Origin: Paraburkholderia hayleyella | GTDB lineage: Bacteria > Pseudomonadota > Gammaproteobacteria > Burkholderiales > Burkholderiaceae | Length of the DNA: 64,000 bases | Reading direction: 5' to 3' | Assembly: GCF_009455685.1 (NCBI RefSeq) | Contig: NZ_QPES01000001.1 | Location: forward strand, 1,364,001-1,428,000 | Part shown: piece after piece, positions 51,712 through 59,900 of the stretch | Layout: each line of letters starts with the position of its first letter | How positions within the stretch are numbered: position 1 is the stretch's first letter | Made by a program: the position numbers and the translations under genes | The notes under the pieces: generated by a model | What the model was told of the DNA's origin: nothing | What the model saw: only the letters and a program-made list of their open reading frames with translations | The model's database searches: none

Positions 51712-53652
51712 ATGTACGACTTGCTGAAAACCATCGACGACCCGGCCGCCTTGCGCTGCCTTGAGCGCCGTCAATTGCAACCGCTCGCTGACGAGTTGCG
51801 TGCTTTTGTGCTCGATAGTGTCTCCCAGACTGGCGGCCATTTGTCGTCTAATCTTGGCACGGTCGAGCTGACGATTGCATTGCATTACGTCTTCGATACA
51901 CCGCACGACCGGATTGTCTGGGATGTGGGCCACCAAACCTATCCGCACAAAATTTTGACGGGTCGCCGCGACCAGATGCATTCGCTGCGTCAGCAAGACG
52001 GGATCTCGGGTTTTCCGCGCCGCAGCGAGTCGGACTACGACACTTTCGGCACGGCACATTCGAGTACGTCGATTTCCGCAGCGCTCGGCATGGCGATAGC
52101 GGGCAAGCTGCAAGGCGATGAGCGTTTCGCCATCGCGGTAATCGGCGACGGCGCGATGACCGCTGGCATGGCGTTCGAGGCCATGAACAACGCGGGCGTG
52201 GCCGATGATGTGCCGCTGCTGGTCATTCTGAACGACAACGACATGTCGATTTCGCCGCCGGTGGGCGCCTTGAACCGGCATCTGGCGCGTCTGATGTCGG
52301 GGCGCTTTTATGCCGCGGCCCGCGCAGGTGTCGAGCGGGTTCTGCGTGTTGCGCCTCCGGTTCTCGATCTGGCGCGCAAGCTTGAGGAACACGCCAAGGG
52401 CATGATTGTTCCGGCGACCTTATTCGAAGAGTTCGGCTTTAACTACATTGGCCCGATTGATGGTCATGATCTGGATTCGCTGATCCCGACCTTGCAAAAC
52501 ATCCGCGAGCTGCGTGGCCCGCAATTTCTGCATGTCGTCACGAAAAAAGGCCAGGGTTACAAGCTGGCCGAAGCCGATCCCGTGCTCTATCACGGCCCGG
52601 GCAAATTCAATCCGGCTGAAGGCATCAAGCCGTCTGCCACACCGGCCAGGAAAACTTATACGCAGGTATTTGGCGAATGGCTGTGCGATGCCGCCGAACT
52701 CGATCCGCGTGTGGTGGCGATCACGCCAGCGATGCGTGAAGGCTCGGGCATGGTCGAATTCGAAAAGCGCTTTCCGCAGCGTTACTTCGATGTGGGCATC
52801 GCCGAGCAGCATGCCGTGACGTTCGCGGGCGGGCTGGCCGCTGATGGCATGAAACCGGTGGTGGCGATTTATTCGACGTTCCTGCAACGCGCTTATGACC
52901 AGCTGATTCATGACGTCGCGCTGCAAAATTTGCCCGTGGTGTTTGCGATTGATCGCTCGGGGCTTGTCGGTGCGGATGGCGCGACGCACGCGGGCGCTTA
53001 CGATCTGGCGTTCCTGCGCTGCATTCCGAACATGACCGTGATGGCCGCATCGGACGAAAACGAATGCCGTCAGATGCTGTACACGGCTTTGCAGCAGCCC
53101 AACCCCAGCGCCGTGCGTTATCCGCGCGGCGCGGGTACGGGGGTGGCGACGGTTCGGCAAATGGTGGCGCTGCCCGTGGGCCGCGGCGAAGTTCGCCGCG
53201 AGAGCACGCAACCGGCCGGCCGGCGCATTGCGCTGCTGGCCTTTGGCACGATGGTCGCGCCTGCGCTGGCTGCGGCACAGGTGCTGGATGCCACGGTGGC
53301 CAATATGCGCTTCGTCAAGCCGCTCGATACCGAACTCGTGCGTCAGCTTGCCGAGACTCACGATTATCTGGTCACGCTCGAAGAAGGCTGCGTGATGGGC
53401 GGGGCCGGCTCGGCTTGCGTCGAAGCGCTGCTGGAGCAGGGCATGCTTCGCCCCGTCCTGCAACTGGGCCTGCCTGACCGTTTCATCGACCACGGTGAAC
53501 CGGCGAAGCTTCTGGCCGATTGCGGTCTCGACGCCGATGGCATCGTGCGTTCCATCCGTGAGCGCTTTTTCGACGATCGTGCGAGCGCTGCCGTGGCGCA
53601 ATCGGCTAGTCGCACAGCCGCGCCTAAATTAAAATCCGTGCGCTCGGTTTAA
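51712..53652 (+). CDS. dxs: 1-deoxy-D-xylulose-5-phosphate synthase
   Basis: A 646-residue thiamine-diphosphate enzyme, the first step of the MEP isoprenoid pathway (pyruvate plus glyceraldehyde-3-phosphate). The ThDP motif GDGAMTAGMAFEAMNNAG is intact. Further markers are HSSTSISAALGMA, KGQGYKLAE, the pyrimidine-domain Glu in VGIAEQHAVT, and DRSGLVGADGATHAG. Normal length. ATG 51712 has only a weak GGAA site upstream. Same operon as ispA. Confidence 0.97.
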   Translation: MYDLLKTIDDPAALRCLERRQLQPLADELRAFVLDSVSQTGGHLSSNLGTVELTIALHYVFDTPHDRIVWDVGHQTYPHKILTGRRDQMHSLRQQDGISGFPRRSESDYDTFGTAHSSTSISAALGMAIAGKLQGDERFAIAVIGDGAMTAGMAFEAMNNAGVADDVPLLVILNDNDMSISPPVGALNRHLARLMSGRFYAAARAGVERVLRVAPPVLDLARKLEEHAKGMIVPATLFEEFGFNYIGPIDGHDLDSLIPTLQNIRELRGPQFLHVVTKKGQGYKLAEADPVLYHGPGKFNPAEGIKPSATPARKTYTQVFGEWLCDAAELDPRVVAITPAMREGSGMVEFEKRFPQRYFDVGIAEQHAVTFAGGLAADGMKPVVAIYSTFLQRAYDQLIHDVALQNLPVVFAIDRSGLVGADGATHAGAYDLAFLRCIPNMTVMAASDENECRQMLYTALQQPNPSAVRYPRGAGTGVATVRQMVALPVGRGEVRRESTQPAGRRIALLAFGTMVAPALAAAQVLDATVANMRFVKPLDTELVRQLAETHDYLVTLEEGCVMGGAGSACVEALLEQGMLRPVLQLGLPDRFIDHGEPAKLLADCGLDADGIVRSIRERFFDDRASAAVAQSASRTAAPKLKSVRSV

Positions 53653-53749
53653 GCACTCCTTTGACCTGAATTTTTCACGTTTTCCATTTTTGAATGGCTT
53701 GCCGTTGCGCGCCGTGGTTGCAGTGTGTGCGGCAAGCCAGGGACCGAAC

Positions 53750-54562
53750 ATGAATCAGATGAATCCCGCTTTTGTCATGCCCGATGTGCAAAGCACCGTT
53801 GATACGCGTGAGATTCCGATCCAGCGCGTGGGTGTGAAGGCCGTGCGCCATCCGCTGACCGTGCGCACGCAAAATGGTGATGTGCAGCCCACGGTGGGAG
53901 TGTGGAATCTCGATGTGCGCTTGCCTGCAACGCAAAAAGGCACGCATATGTCGCGCTTCATCGCGCTGCTCGAAGAAAACAAAATGCCGCTCGAGTTGTC
54001 CAGTTTTCGCACCTTGCTGGCGGCGATGCTGCAGCGGCTAGAGGCCGAAGATGGGCGGATCGAAGTCTCTTTTCCCTATTTCGTGAACAAGACCGCGCCG
54101 GTGTCGGGCGTGCAAAGTCTGCTCGATTACGAAGTGAGCCTGACTGGCGACGTGCGCGCTGGGGTGACGAGGGTGTTTCTCAAGGTGATGGTGCCGGTTA
54201 CCAGCCTGTGCCCCTGCTCGAAGAAGATCTCGCAATATGGCGCGCACAACCAGCGTTCGCACGTCACGATTGACGCCGAACTTACGGCTGAGGTGCCGGT
54301 GGAAGCGCTCATCCGCATTGCCGAAGAAGAGGCCTCGTGTGAACTCTGGGGTCTGCTCAAACGCCCGGACGAAAAATTTGTCACCGAGCGCGCTTACGAA
54401 AACCCGAAGTTTGTCGAAGACCTCGTGCGCGACGTCGCACAGCGTCTGAATGCCGACGAACGGATTGTGGCTTACGTGCTGGAAGCCGAGAATTTCGAGT
54501 CGATTCACAATCACAGCGCCTATGCGCTGATCGAACACGACAAACGGTGTATCGCGGCCTGA
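53750..54562 (+). CDS. folE2: GTP cyclohydrolase FolE2
   Basis: A 270-residue type IB GTP cyclohydrolase, which turns GTP into dihydroneopterin triphosphate for folate synthesis. FolE2 marks: KGTHMSRFIALLEEN, the metal-binding Cys in TSLCPCSKKIS, HNQRSHVTI, and the end ESIHNHSAYA. In other bacteria FolE2 works without zinc. ATG 53750 with GGGACCG upstream. It ends before a strong shared terminator. Confidence 0.95.
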   Translation: MNQMNPAFVMPDVQSTVDTREIPIQRVGVKAVRHPLTVRTQNGDVQPTVGVWNLDVRLPATQKGTHMSRFIALLEENKMPLELSSFRTLLAAMLQRLEAEDGRIEVSFPYFVNKTAPVSGVQSLLDYEVSLTGDVRAGVTRVFLKVMVPVTSLCPCSKKISQYGAHNQRSHVTIDAELTAEVPVEALIRIAEEEASCELWGLLKRPDEKFVTERAYENPKFVEDLVRDVAQRLNADERIVAYVLEAENFESIHNHSAYALIEHDKRCIAA

Positions 54563-54596
54563 CGGCGCCACGTTCCTGTTGCAACGCTATAAAAAA

Positions 54597-54627
54597 CCAG
54601 GGGCCGCTTGATGAGAGCGGCCCCTGG
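54597..54627. terminator. Bidirectional intrinsic terminator between folE2 and tsaD
   Basis: CCAGGGGCCGCT pairs perfectly with AGCGGCCCCTGG around a 7-base loop. Six A precede the stem and CTTTTC follows, so it serves both convergent genes. Confidence 0.92.
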
Positions 54628-54662
54628 CTTTTCTGCTGTCCCTGTAGAGGGGCTAGAGAGGT

Positions 54663-55709
54663 TTAACGTGCGAGTGCAGCCAGATCCCAGCGTGGCTTGA
54701 CCGTGAAGGCGTAGCGCTTGTCAGCCTGTTCGTCAGCCTGTTCCGGCCAGCGCTGAAGCCTGAGCGCACCGGCCAGCGCAATCATGGCGCCGTTGTCGGT
54801 GCATAACGCCAGATCGGGATAGTGCACCTCGAAGCCGCGTTGCGCGGCAACTGCCGATAAGGCCTCGCGCAATTGCTGGTTGGCGCCGACCCCGCCTGCC
54901 ACGACCAGGCGTCGCAGTCCCGTTTGCTTGAGTGCAGCGAGTGATTTGGCGACCAGCACGTCAACCGCCGCATCGACAAATCCTCGCGCCAGATCCGCCT
55001 TGTCCTGCTCGCAAACATTCGCGCCGAGCTTTTTCACCTGCGTCAGCACAGCGGTTTTGAGCCCGCTGAAGCTGAAGTCGAGATTGCCTGAATGCAGCAT
55101 GGGCCGTGGCAGCATGACTGCACCTGGGGTGCCGAACTGCGCCAGGCGCGAGACTTCCGGCCCGCCCGGATAGCCGAGGCCCAGCAGCTTGGCGGTTTTA
55201 TCGAAGGCTTCGCCTGCGGCGTCATCCAGGGTTTCGCCGAGTGTTTCGTACAGGCCGACATCGGTGACGCGCATCAGTTGCGTGTGGCCGCCTGAGACTA
55301 GCAGCGCGACGAACGGAAAGGACGGAGGAGCCTCCACTAGCAGCGGCGAGAGCAGATGTCCTTCCAGATGATGAATGCCGATGGCGGGTTTATCCCATGC
55401 CATGGCGAGCGCATTGGCGATGCTGGCGCCGACCAGTAACGCGCCCGCGAGCCCTGGGCCCTGGGTGAACGCGATCGCGTCGATCGTGTCGATTGCCGCG
55501 CGTGTGATGCGGGCTTGATCCAGTACTTCTTCGAGCAGGGGCAGCGCACGCTGGATATGGTCGCGGGAAGCGAGTTCCGGTACGACACCGCCGTATTCGC
55601 GGTGCATCGCTATTTGTGAATGCAGGGCATGCGCGAGCAAGCCGCGCGCTGTGTCGTAAAGCGCAAGACCCGTTTCGTCACAGGAGCTTTCGATGCCGAG
55701 AACGAGCAT
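54663..55709 (-). CDS. tsaD: tRNA N6-threonylcarbamoyladenosine transferase TsaD
   Basis: A 348-residue Kae1/Gcp ATPase-fold protein that forms t6A37 on ANN-decoding tRNAs with TsaB, TsaC and TsaE. Start MLVLGIESSCDETGLAL; metal-binding His pair in GIHHLEGHLLSPLL; GGHTQLM; SFSGLKTAVL; GGVGANQQLREAL; CTDNGAMIALAG. The C-terminus contains a short repeated ADEQAD from a duplicated DNA unit. t6A37 is also expected on the intron-containing CAU tRNA at the right end. Confidence 0.97.
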   Translation of the reverse strand: MLVLGIESSCDETGLALYDTARGLLAHALHSQIAMHREYGGVVPELASRDHIQRALPLLEEVLDQARITRAAIDTIDAIAFTQGPGLAGALLVGASIANALAMAWDKPAIGIHHLEGHLLSPLLVEAPPSFPFVALLVSGGHTQLMRVTDVGLYETLGETLDDAAGEAFDKTAKLLGLGYPGGPEVSRLAQFGTPGAVMLPRPMLHSGNLDFSFSGLKTAVLTQVKKLGANVCEQDKADLARGFVDAAVDVLVAKSLAALKQTGLRRLVVAGGVGANQQLREALSAVAAQRGFEVHYPDLALCTDNGAMIALAGALRLQRWPEQADEQADKRYAFTVKPRWDLAALAR

Positions 55710-55841
55710 GGAAGGAAGGCAAGACAGAAAAAAGAGGGCGGCGTGGACAAAAACCGGCATTGCCCAAAAACCGAATTGCAGAGTATAGCAGCGCGGGCGA
55801 GAGCGCCGCGGACAGGCGGGTACGCGGGTACAATCCGCGCC

Positions 55842-57071
55842 ATGAAAGTATTTGATATTGCGGTAATCGGCGCGGGCGCGGCGGGCATGATGTGCGCGGC
55901 AGTCGCGGGGCAGAGCGGGCGGCGTGTCGTACTGGTTGACCACGCCTCGCGTCTGGCAGAGAAAATCCGCATTTCTGGCGGTGGCCGGTGCAATTTTACG
56001 AATCTGCATGCCGGGCCAGCCAATTACCTCTCGGCCAACCCGCATTTTTGCCGCTCGGCGCTGGCCCGCTATACGCCACGCGATTTTCTTGCGCTGCTCA
56101 AGCGCTATCGCGTGAGCTGGCATGAAAAGCATAAAGGGCAGCTTTTTTGCGACCAGTCGAGCGATGCCGTGATCGACGTGCTGAAAAACGAATGCGAGGC
56201 GGGCCAGGTGAGTTGGCGCAGGCCGCTTGAAGTCAGCCAGGTCAGACGCCGTGAGGGCGCTGGTTTTATTCTGGATACGCCTTCCGGGCCCATCGAAGCC
56301 CGTGCGCTTGTCATTGCCACGGGCGGCTTGTCGATCCCGAAGATCGGCGCGACCGATTTTGCCTTTCGCGTGGCCAGGCAGTTTGGCCACAAGCTGGTCG
56401 ATACCCGTCCGGCACTCGTGCCGCTGACCTTTGCCGCGAGCGACTGGGCGCCATTTGCCGCGCTGGCGGGCGTCTCCATGGAGGTGCAGATGGCGACGGG
56501 CAAGGGCCGCAACGGAGCCGAATTTATCGAAGATCTGCTTTTTACCCATCGTGGGCTGTCAGGCCCTGGCGTATTGCAAATTTCGAGCTATTGGCAGCCT
56601 GGCGAGCCGGTCCAGGTGAACTTGCTGCCTGAGCGCGATGCGGTGCAAGCGTTGCTGGAGGCCAAAACCAGCGTTCGGCGCAATCTGGCGAACCTGCTCG
56701 CTGAATGGCTGCCGGGGCGAGTCGCGGACACCTGGCTGGCAACGCACGGCGTGCCTGCGCAAGCCCGGGTGGCGGATTTGCCAGACAAGACCTTGCGCCA
56801 CATCGGCGCGGCGCTGTCGTGCTGGAGTCTCACGCCGAATGGCACCGAAGGCTATCGCAAGGCCGAAGTGACGCGTGGCGGTGTGGATACGCGCGAACTT
56901 TCGTCGACGACGATGATGAGCGCCCGGGTGCCGGGCTTGTATTTCATTGGCGAAGCGGTCGATGTGACCGGCTGGCTGGGCGGCTACAACTTTCAATGGG
57001 CTTGGGCTTCGGGCGTGGCGGCAGGCGAGGCCGCGGCTGAATACACGCGCAGCCTCTCCAGTACAAACTAG
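55842..57071 (+). CDS. HI0933/YhiN-family flavoprotein
   Basis: A 409-residue predicted FAD-dependent oxidoreductase of the HI0933 (YhiN) family. FAD-binding start DIAVIGAGAAGMMCAAVAGQ, then the family motif SGGGRCNFTN, IATGGLSIPKIGATDF, and the end YFIGEAVDVTGWLGGYNFQWA. Its reaction is not established. It is divergent from tsaD, 132 bp apart. The frame opens at 55620, but that part is antisense to tsaD; ATG 55842 is the family start. Confidence 0.9.
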   Translation: MKVFDIAVIGAGAAGMMCAAVAGQSGRRVVLVDHASRLAEKIRISGGGRCNFTNLHAGPANYLSANPHFCRSALARYTPRDFLALLKRYRVSWHEKHKGQLFCDQSSDAVIDVLKNECEAGQVSWRRPLEVSQVRRREGAGFILDTPSGPIEARALVIATGGLSIPKIGATDFAFRVARQFGHKLVDTRPALVPLTFAASDWAPFAALAGVSMEVQMATGKGRNGAEFIEDLLFTHRGLSGPGVLQISSYWQPGEPVQVNLLPERDAVQALLEAKTSVRRNLANLLAEWLPGRVADTWLATHGVPAQARVADLPDKTLRHIGAALSCWSLTPNGTEGYRKAEVTRGGVDTRELSSTTMMSARVPGLYFIGEAVDVTGWLGGYNFQWAWASGVAAGEAAAEYTRSLSSTN

Positions 57072-57159
57072 ATGGCCGCGCGGCATGGGCGCATGAACGC
57101 ACAGGTACGTACCGGAAAGGGTGTGCTTGGCCGTTGAGTGCCGTGAAATGCGGTTGCTC

Positions 57160-57168
57160 TGGTATACT
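57160..57168 (+). promoter_or_regulatory. Extended -10 promoter facing a terminator
   Basis: TGGTATACT, an extended -10 element (TG-n-TATACT). No matching -35 at 17 bp is clear. Only 16 bases separate it from a perfect terminator stem, so the only transcript expected is a very short RNA or a read-through leader to yqeY. Confidence 0.5.
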
Positions 57169-57184
57169 TGCCGGCCTTTGCATC

Positions 57185-57219
57185 AACCCGCTTGAGGACT
57201 TTGCCCCAAGCGGGTTTTT
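57185..57219 (+). terminator. Intrinsic terminator upstream of yqeY
   Basis: AACCCGCTTG pairs perfectly with CAAGCGGGTT (57207-57216) and is followed by a T run. It lies where the end of rpsU would be expected, yet no rpsU frame precedes it. Outer GCATCA/TGATGC arms flank it. Confidence 0.8.
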
Positions 57220-57234
57220 GTATTGATGCGTAAC

Positions 57235-57267
57235 GTTTGTGTGCGGTTTGTGTGCGGTTTGTGTGCG
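57235..57267. repeat. Tandem array, 3 x 11 bp, decaying to the right
   Basis: Three perfect copies of GTTTGTGTGCG followed by two diverged copies (GTTTGTATTGTG and GTTTGTGTTGC, to about 57290), in the leader of yqeY. Confidence 0.9.
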
Positions 57268-57370
57268 GTTTGTATTGTGGTTTGTGTTGCACATTATTTG
57301 TGTTTTCGGCGAATTTTCAATGTTTCGCGCGCTTTTTCAATTCCATGCATTCAGGTGAAAGGTGAGCCCG

Positions 57371-57817
57371 ATGAGTCTTAAAGACCAGATCAACGATGAC
57401 ATGAAAGCCGCCATGCGCGCCCGCGATAGCGAGCGTCTTGGCACGATCCGTCTGGTGCTGGCGGCGATCAAGCAGCGCGAAGTCGATGAGCGCGTGACGC
57501 TCGACGATAGCGCGGTTACCGCCGTCATCGACAAAATGATCAAGCAGCGCAAAGACTCGATAAGCCAGTTCGAGGCCGCCGGGCGCACGGATCTCGTGGC
57601 CCAGGAAAACGCCGAGTTAGCCGTGCTGACCGCGTATATGCCTGCCCAGCTTTCCGCGGCCGAAGTGGAGGCTGAAGTGGCCGCGGCGATTGCCCAGACG
57701 GGCGCGGCGGGCCCGCAGGACATGGGCCGGGTGATGGGTGTGCTCAAGCCCGCGCTGGCTGGCCGCGCTGACATGACAGCCGTTTCCGCACGGGTCAAGG
57801 CAGCACTCGCCGGCTAG
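57371..57817 (+). CDS. yqeY: GatB/YqeY-domain protein
   Basis: A 148-residue all-helical protein of the YqeY family, similar to the tRNA-binding tail domain of GatB; its own role is not settled. Typical sequence: MSLKDQINDDMKAAMRARDSERL and AELAVLTAYMPAQLS. In this family of bacteria it normally lies between rpsU and dnaG; here rpsU is missing on its left and dnaG is 68 bp to its right. Confidence 0.92.
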   Translation: MSLKDQINDDMKAAMRARDSERLGTIRLVLAAIKQREVDERVTLDDSAVTAVIDKMIKQRKDSISQFEAAGRTDLVAQENAELAVLTAYMPAQLSAAEVEAEVAAAIAQTGAAGPQDMGRVMGVLKPALAGRADMTAVSARVKAALAG

Positions 57818-57885
57818 TTTTTCTGTTTGGCTTTCAGGGCGGCACGTTGCGACGTGCCGCTTCGTTTTCAAGGGTGTGCCCGGCT

Positions 57886-59802
57886 GTGATTCCCCACTCG
57901 TTTCTGCAGGATCTGCTAAACCGCATCGACATCGTCGATGTGGTCGGGCGGTATGTGCAACTGAAAAAGGGCGGCGCGAATTTTATGGGGCTGTGCCCGT
58001 TTCATAACGAAAAAAGCCCGTCGTTCACCGTGAGTCCCACCAAGCAGTTTTATCACTGCTTTGGCTGCGGAGCCCATGGCACAGCCATTGGTTTTCTGAT
58101 GGAGCACGCGGGGCTGAGCTTCCCCGAGGCCGTTAATGAGCTGGCGCAATCGGTTGGGCTCACCGTGCCGCAAGAGCCTTCGCCCACGCGCGGTGGCGGC
58201 GCAGGAGGCGCGGGTGGAACGGGGAGCCAGGGGGGAGCTTACGCTGCGCCGGTTTCGAAGGCTGTGACGGTTGCGCTGGCGGAGGCCACCCAACTGGCTT
58301 GCGATTTCTATCGCAAACAGTTGCGTGGCGCGCCGAACGCGATTCAGTATCTGAAGCAGCGTGGCTTGACGGGAGAGATCGCGGCCCGTTTTGGGCTCGG
58401 CTACGCACCTGGCAACTGGCAAAATCTCGAAGCCGCTTTTCCCGATTACCGCGATGATGTCCTGATCGAAGCGGGGCTCGTGATTGTCAGCGAGAAGACC
58501 ACCGGCCCGGGTGAGGCACGCCGGTACGACCGTTTCCGCGAGCGGATCATGTTTCCGATCCGGAATGTGAAAGGTCAGGTGATTGGCTTTGGGGGCCGCG
58601 TGCTGGATGGCGGCGAACCGAAATATTTGAATTCCCCGGAAACGCCGCTATTTAACAAGGGCAGCGAGCTTTATGGCCTGTTCGAAGCCCGCCTGGCGAT
58701 CCGCGAGCAGCGTTACGTGCTGGTGGTTGAAGGCTATATGGATGTGGTGGCGCTGGCCCAGCTTGGTTTTCAGAATGCCGTAGCGACCCTTGGCACGGCT
58801 TGCACACCGGTTCATGTGCACAAGCTGTTTCGTCAGACGGACACCGTCGTGTTCAGTTTCGATGGCGATGCGGCGGGCCGTCGCGCGGCGCGGCGGGCGC
58901 TTGACGCGTGCTTGCCGCATGCGGCGGACAATCGCACGATCCGTTTTTTGTTTCTGCCTGCCGAGCATGATCCCGACAGTTATGTGCGTGAGTTTGGCGC
59001 CGAGGCGTTTGGCGAGCAGGTCGAGCGGGCGTTGCCGCTATCGCAGTTTTTGCTGAATGAGGCGCTGGCGGGCAAGCAGCTGGATCAGCCAGAAGGCCGG
59101 GCGCGAGCATTGTTCGACGCCAAACCTTTGCTGCAAGCGCTGCCTGCAAATGCATTACGCTCACAGATCATGCATCTGTTTGCGGATCGGCTGGATGTGC
59201 CATTCGATGAGGTGGCGGCGTTATGCGAAGTCGATGCGCGGATTGCCGCGGTAGCTCGTAACGCACCGGCTCGCAAGGATCGCCGCAGTGTGACCGGCAT
59301 CGAAGAGATCACGCTGCGCAATCTGGTGATGTATCCGCGCATTGTCGCGGTGCTCGATACGCAAGCCGAACAGGCATTGCTGAGCATCGGCCGGCACGCG
59401 GAACTGTTTGAAGAAGTGACGACGCATGCCCGGGCGCTGGGCGATGCGGCGGAATTTCAATTGTTGTCGGACTTGCTGCGCAATGGCGCAAATGCAGCAA
59501 CTTTTGAAGAAATTTTTCGCAAAATTCTGAACTATGATGAAAACGTGCGTGACCTGCTGATGGCCAATCCGAATGATCCTGCGGTCGCGGAAAAACGTCA
59601 GGAACAGGAACGGATTGTCGGCGAGGAACTGAAGGCGGCGATTCTCAGAATGCGTTATGACGCATGTGGCAAGCGTCTTGAAATTCTGTCGAGGCAGTCC
59701 ACACATAGTCCGGAAGAATTGCAGGAATACACCAGCCTGAACCAGATGCGAGCGGCCATGAAACGCGAGCTCGAAGGAGGGGGAGGTGCCGCAGTGTTAT
59801 AA
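57886..59802 (+). CDS. dnaG: DNA primase
   Basis: A 638-residue primase that makes RNA primers at the replication fork. The N-terminal CHC2 zinc motif is CPFHNEKSP with YHCFGCGAHG. The Toprim core has VVEGYMDVVAL and FDGDAAGRRAARRAL. A DnaB-binding C-terminal helix region follows. A Gly-rich linker (RGGGAGGAGGTGSQGG) lies after the zinc domain. The start is GTG 57886 (MIPHSFLQDLLNRIDIV); the longer frame to 57847 is not supported. Part of yqeY-dnaG-rpoD. Confidence 0.96.
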   Translation: MIPHSFLQDLLNRIDIVDVVGRYVQLKKGGANFMGLCPFHNEKSPSFTVSPTKQFYHCFGCGAHGTAIGFLMEHAGLSFPEAVNELAQSVGLTVPQEPSPTRGGGAGGAGGTGSQGGAYAAPVSKAVTVALAEATQLACDFYRKQLRGAPNAIQYLKQRGLTGEIAARFGLGYAPGNWQNLEAAFPDYRDDVLIEAGLVIVSEKTTGPGEARRYDRFRERIMFPIRNVKGQVIGFGGRVLDGGEPKYLNSPETPLFNKGSELYGLFEARLAIREQRYVLVVEGYMDVVALAQLGFQNAVATLGTACTPVHVHKLFRQTDTVVFSFDGDAAGRRAARRALDACLPHAADNRTIRFLFLPAEHDPDSYVREFGAEAFGEQVERALPLSQFLLNEALAGKQLDQPEGRARALFDAKPLLQALPANALRSQIMHLFADRLDVPFDEVAALCEVDARIAAVARNAPARKDRRSVTGIEEITLRNLVMYPRIVAVLDTQAEQALLSIGRHAELFEEVTTHARALGDAAEFQLLSDLLRNGANAATFEEIFRKILNYDENVRDLLMANPNDPAVAEKRQEQERIVGEELKAAILRMRYDACGKRLEILSRQSTHSPEELQEYTSLNQMRAAMKRELEGGGGAAVL

Positions 59803-59900
59803 TTAAAGGTTTTCAGCTGTTTCCAGTAGTTATATTTCCAGGGTCTTCCCATAATTTCCAGGATTTTTCCAGGATTCCCAGGCAAAAAAGGGCGATTGCA

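Noticed and set aside
52420..53601. A 393-residue minus-strand frame opposite dxs
   Set aside because: Antisense to dxs, which has all ThDP motifs; no start site or family.
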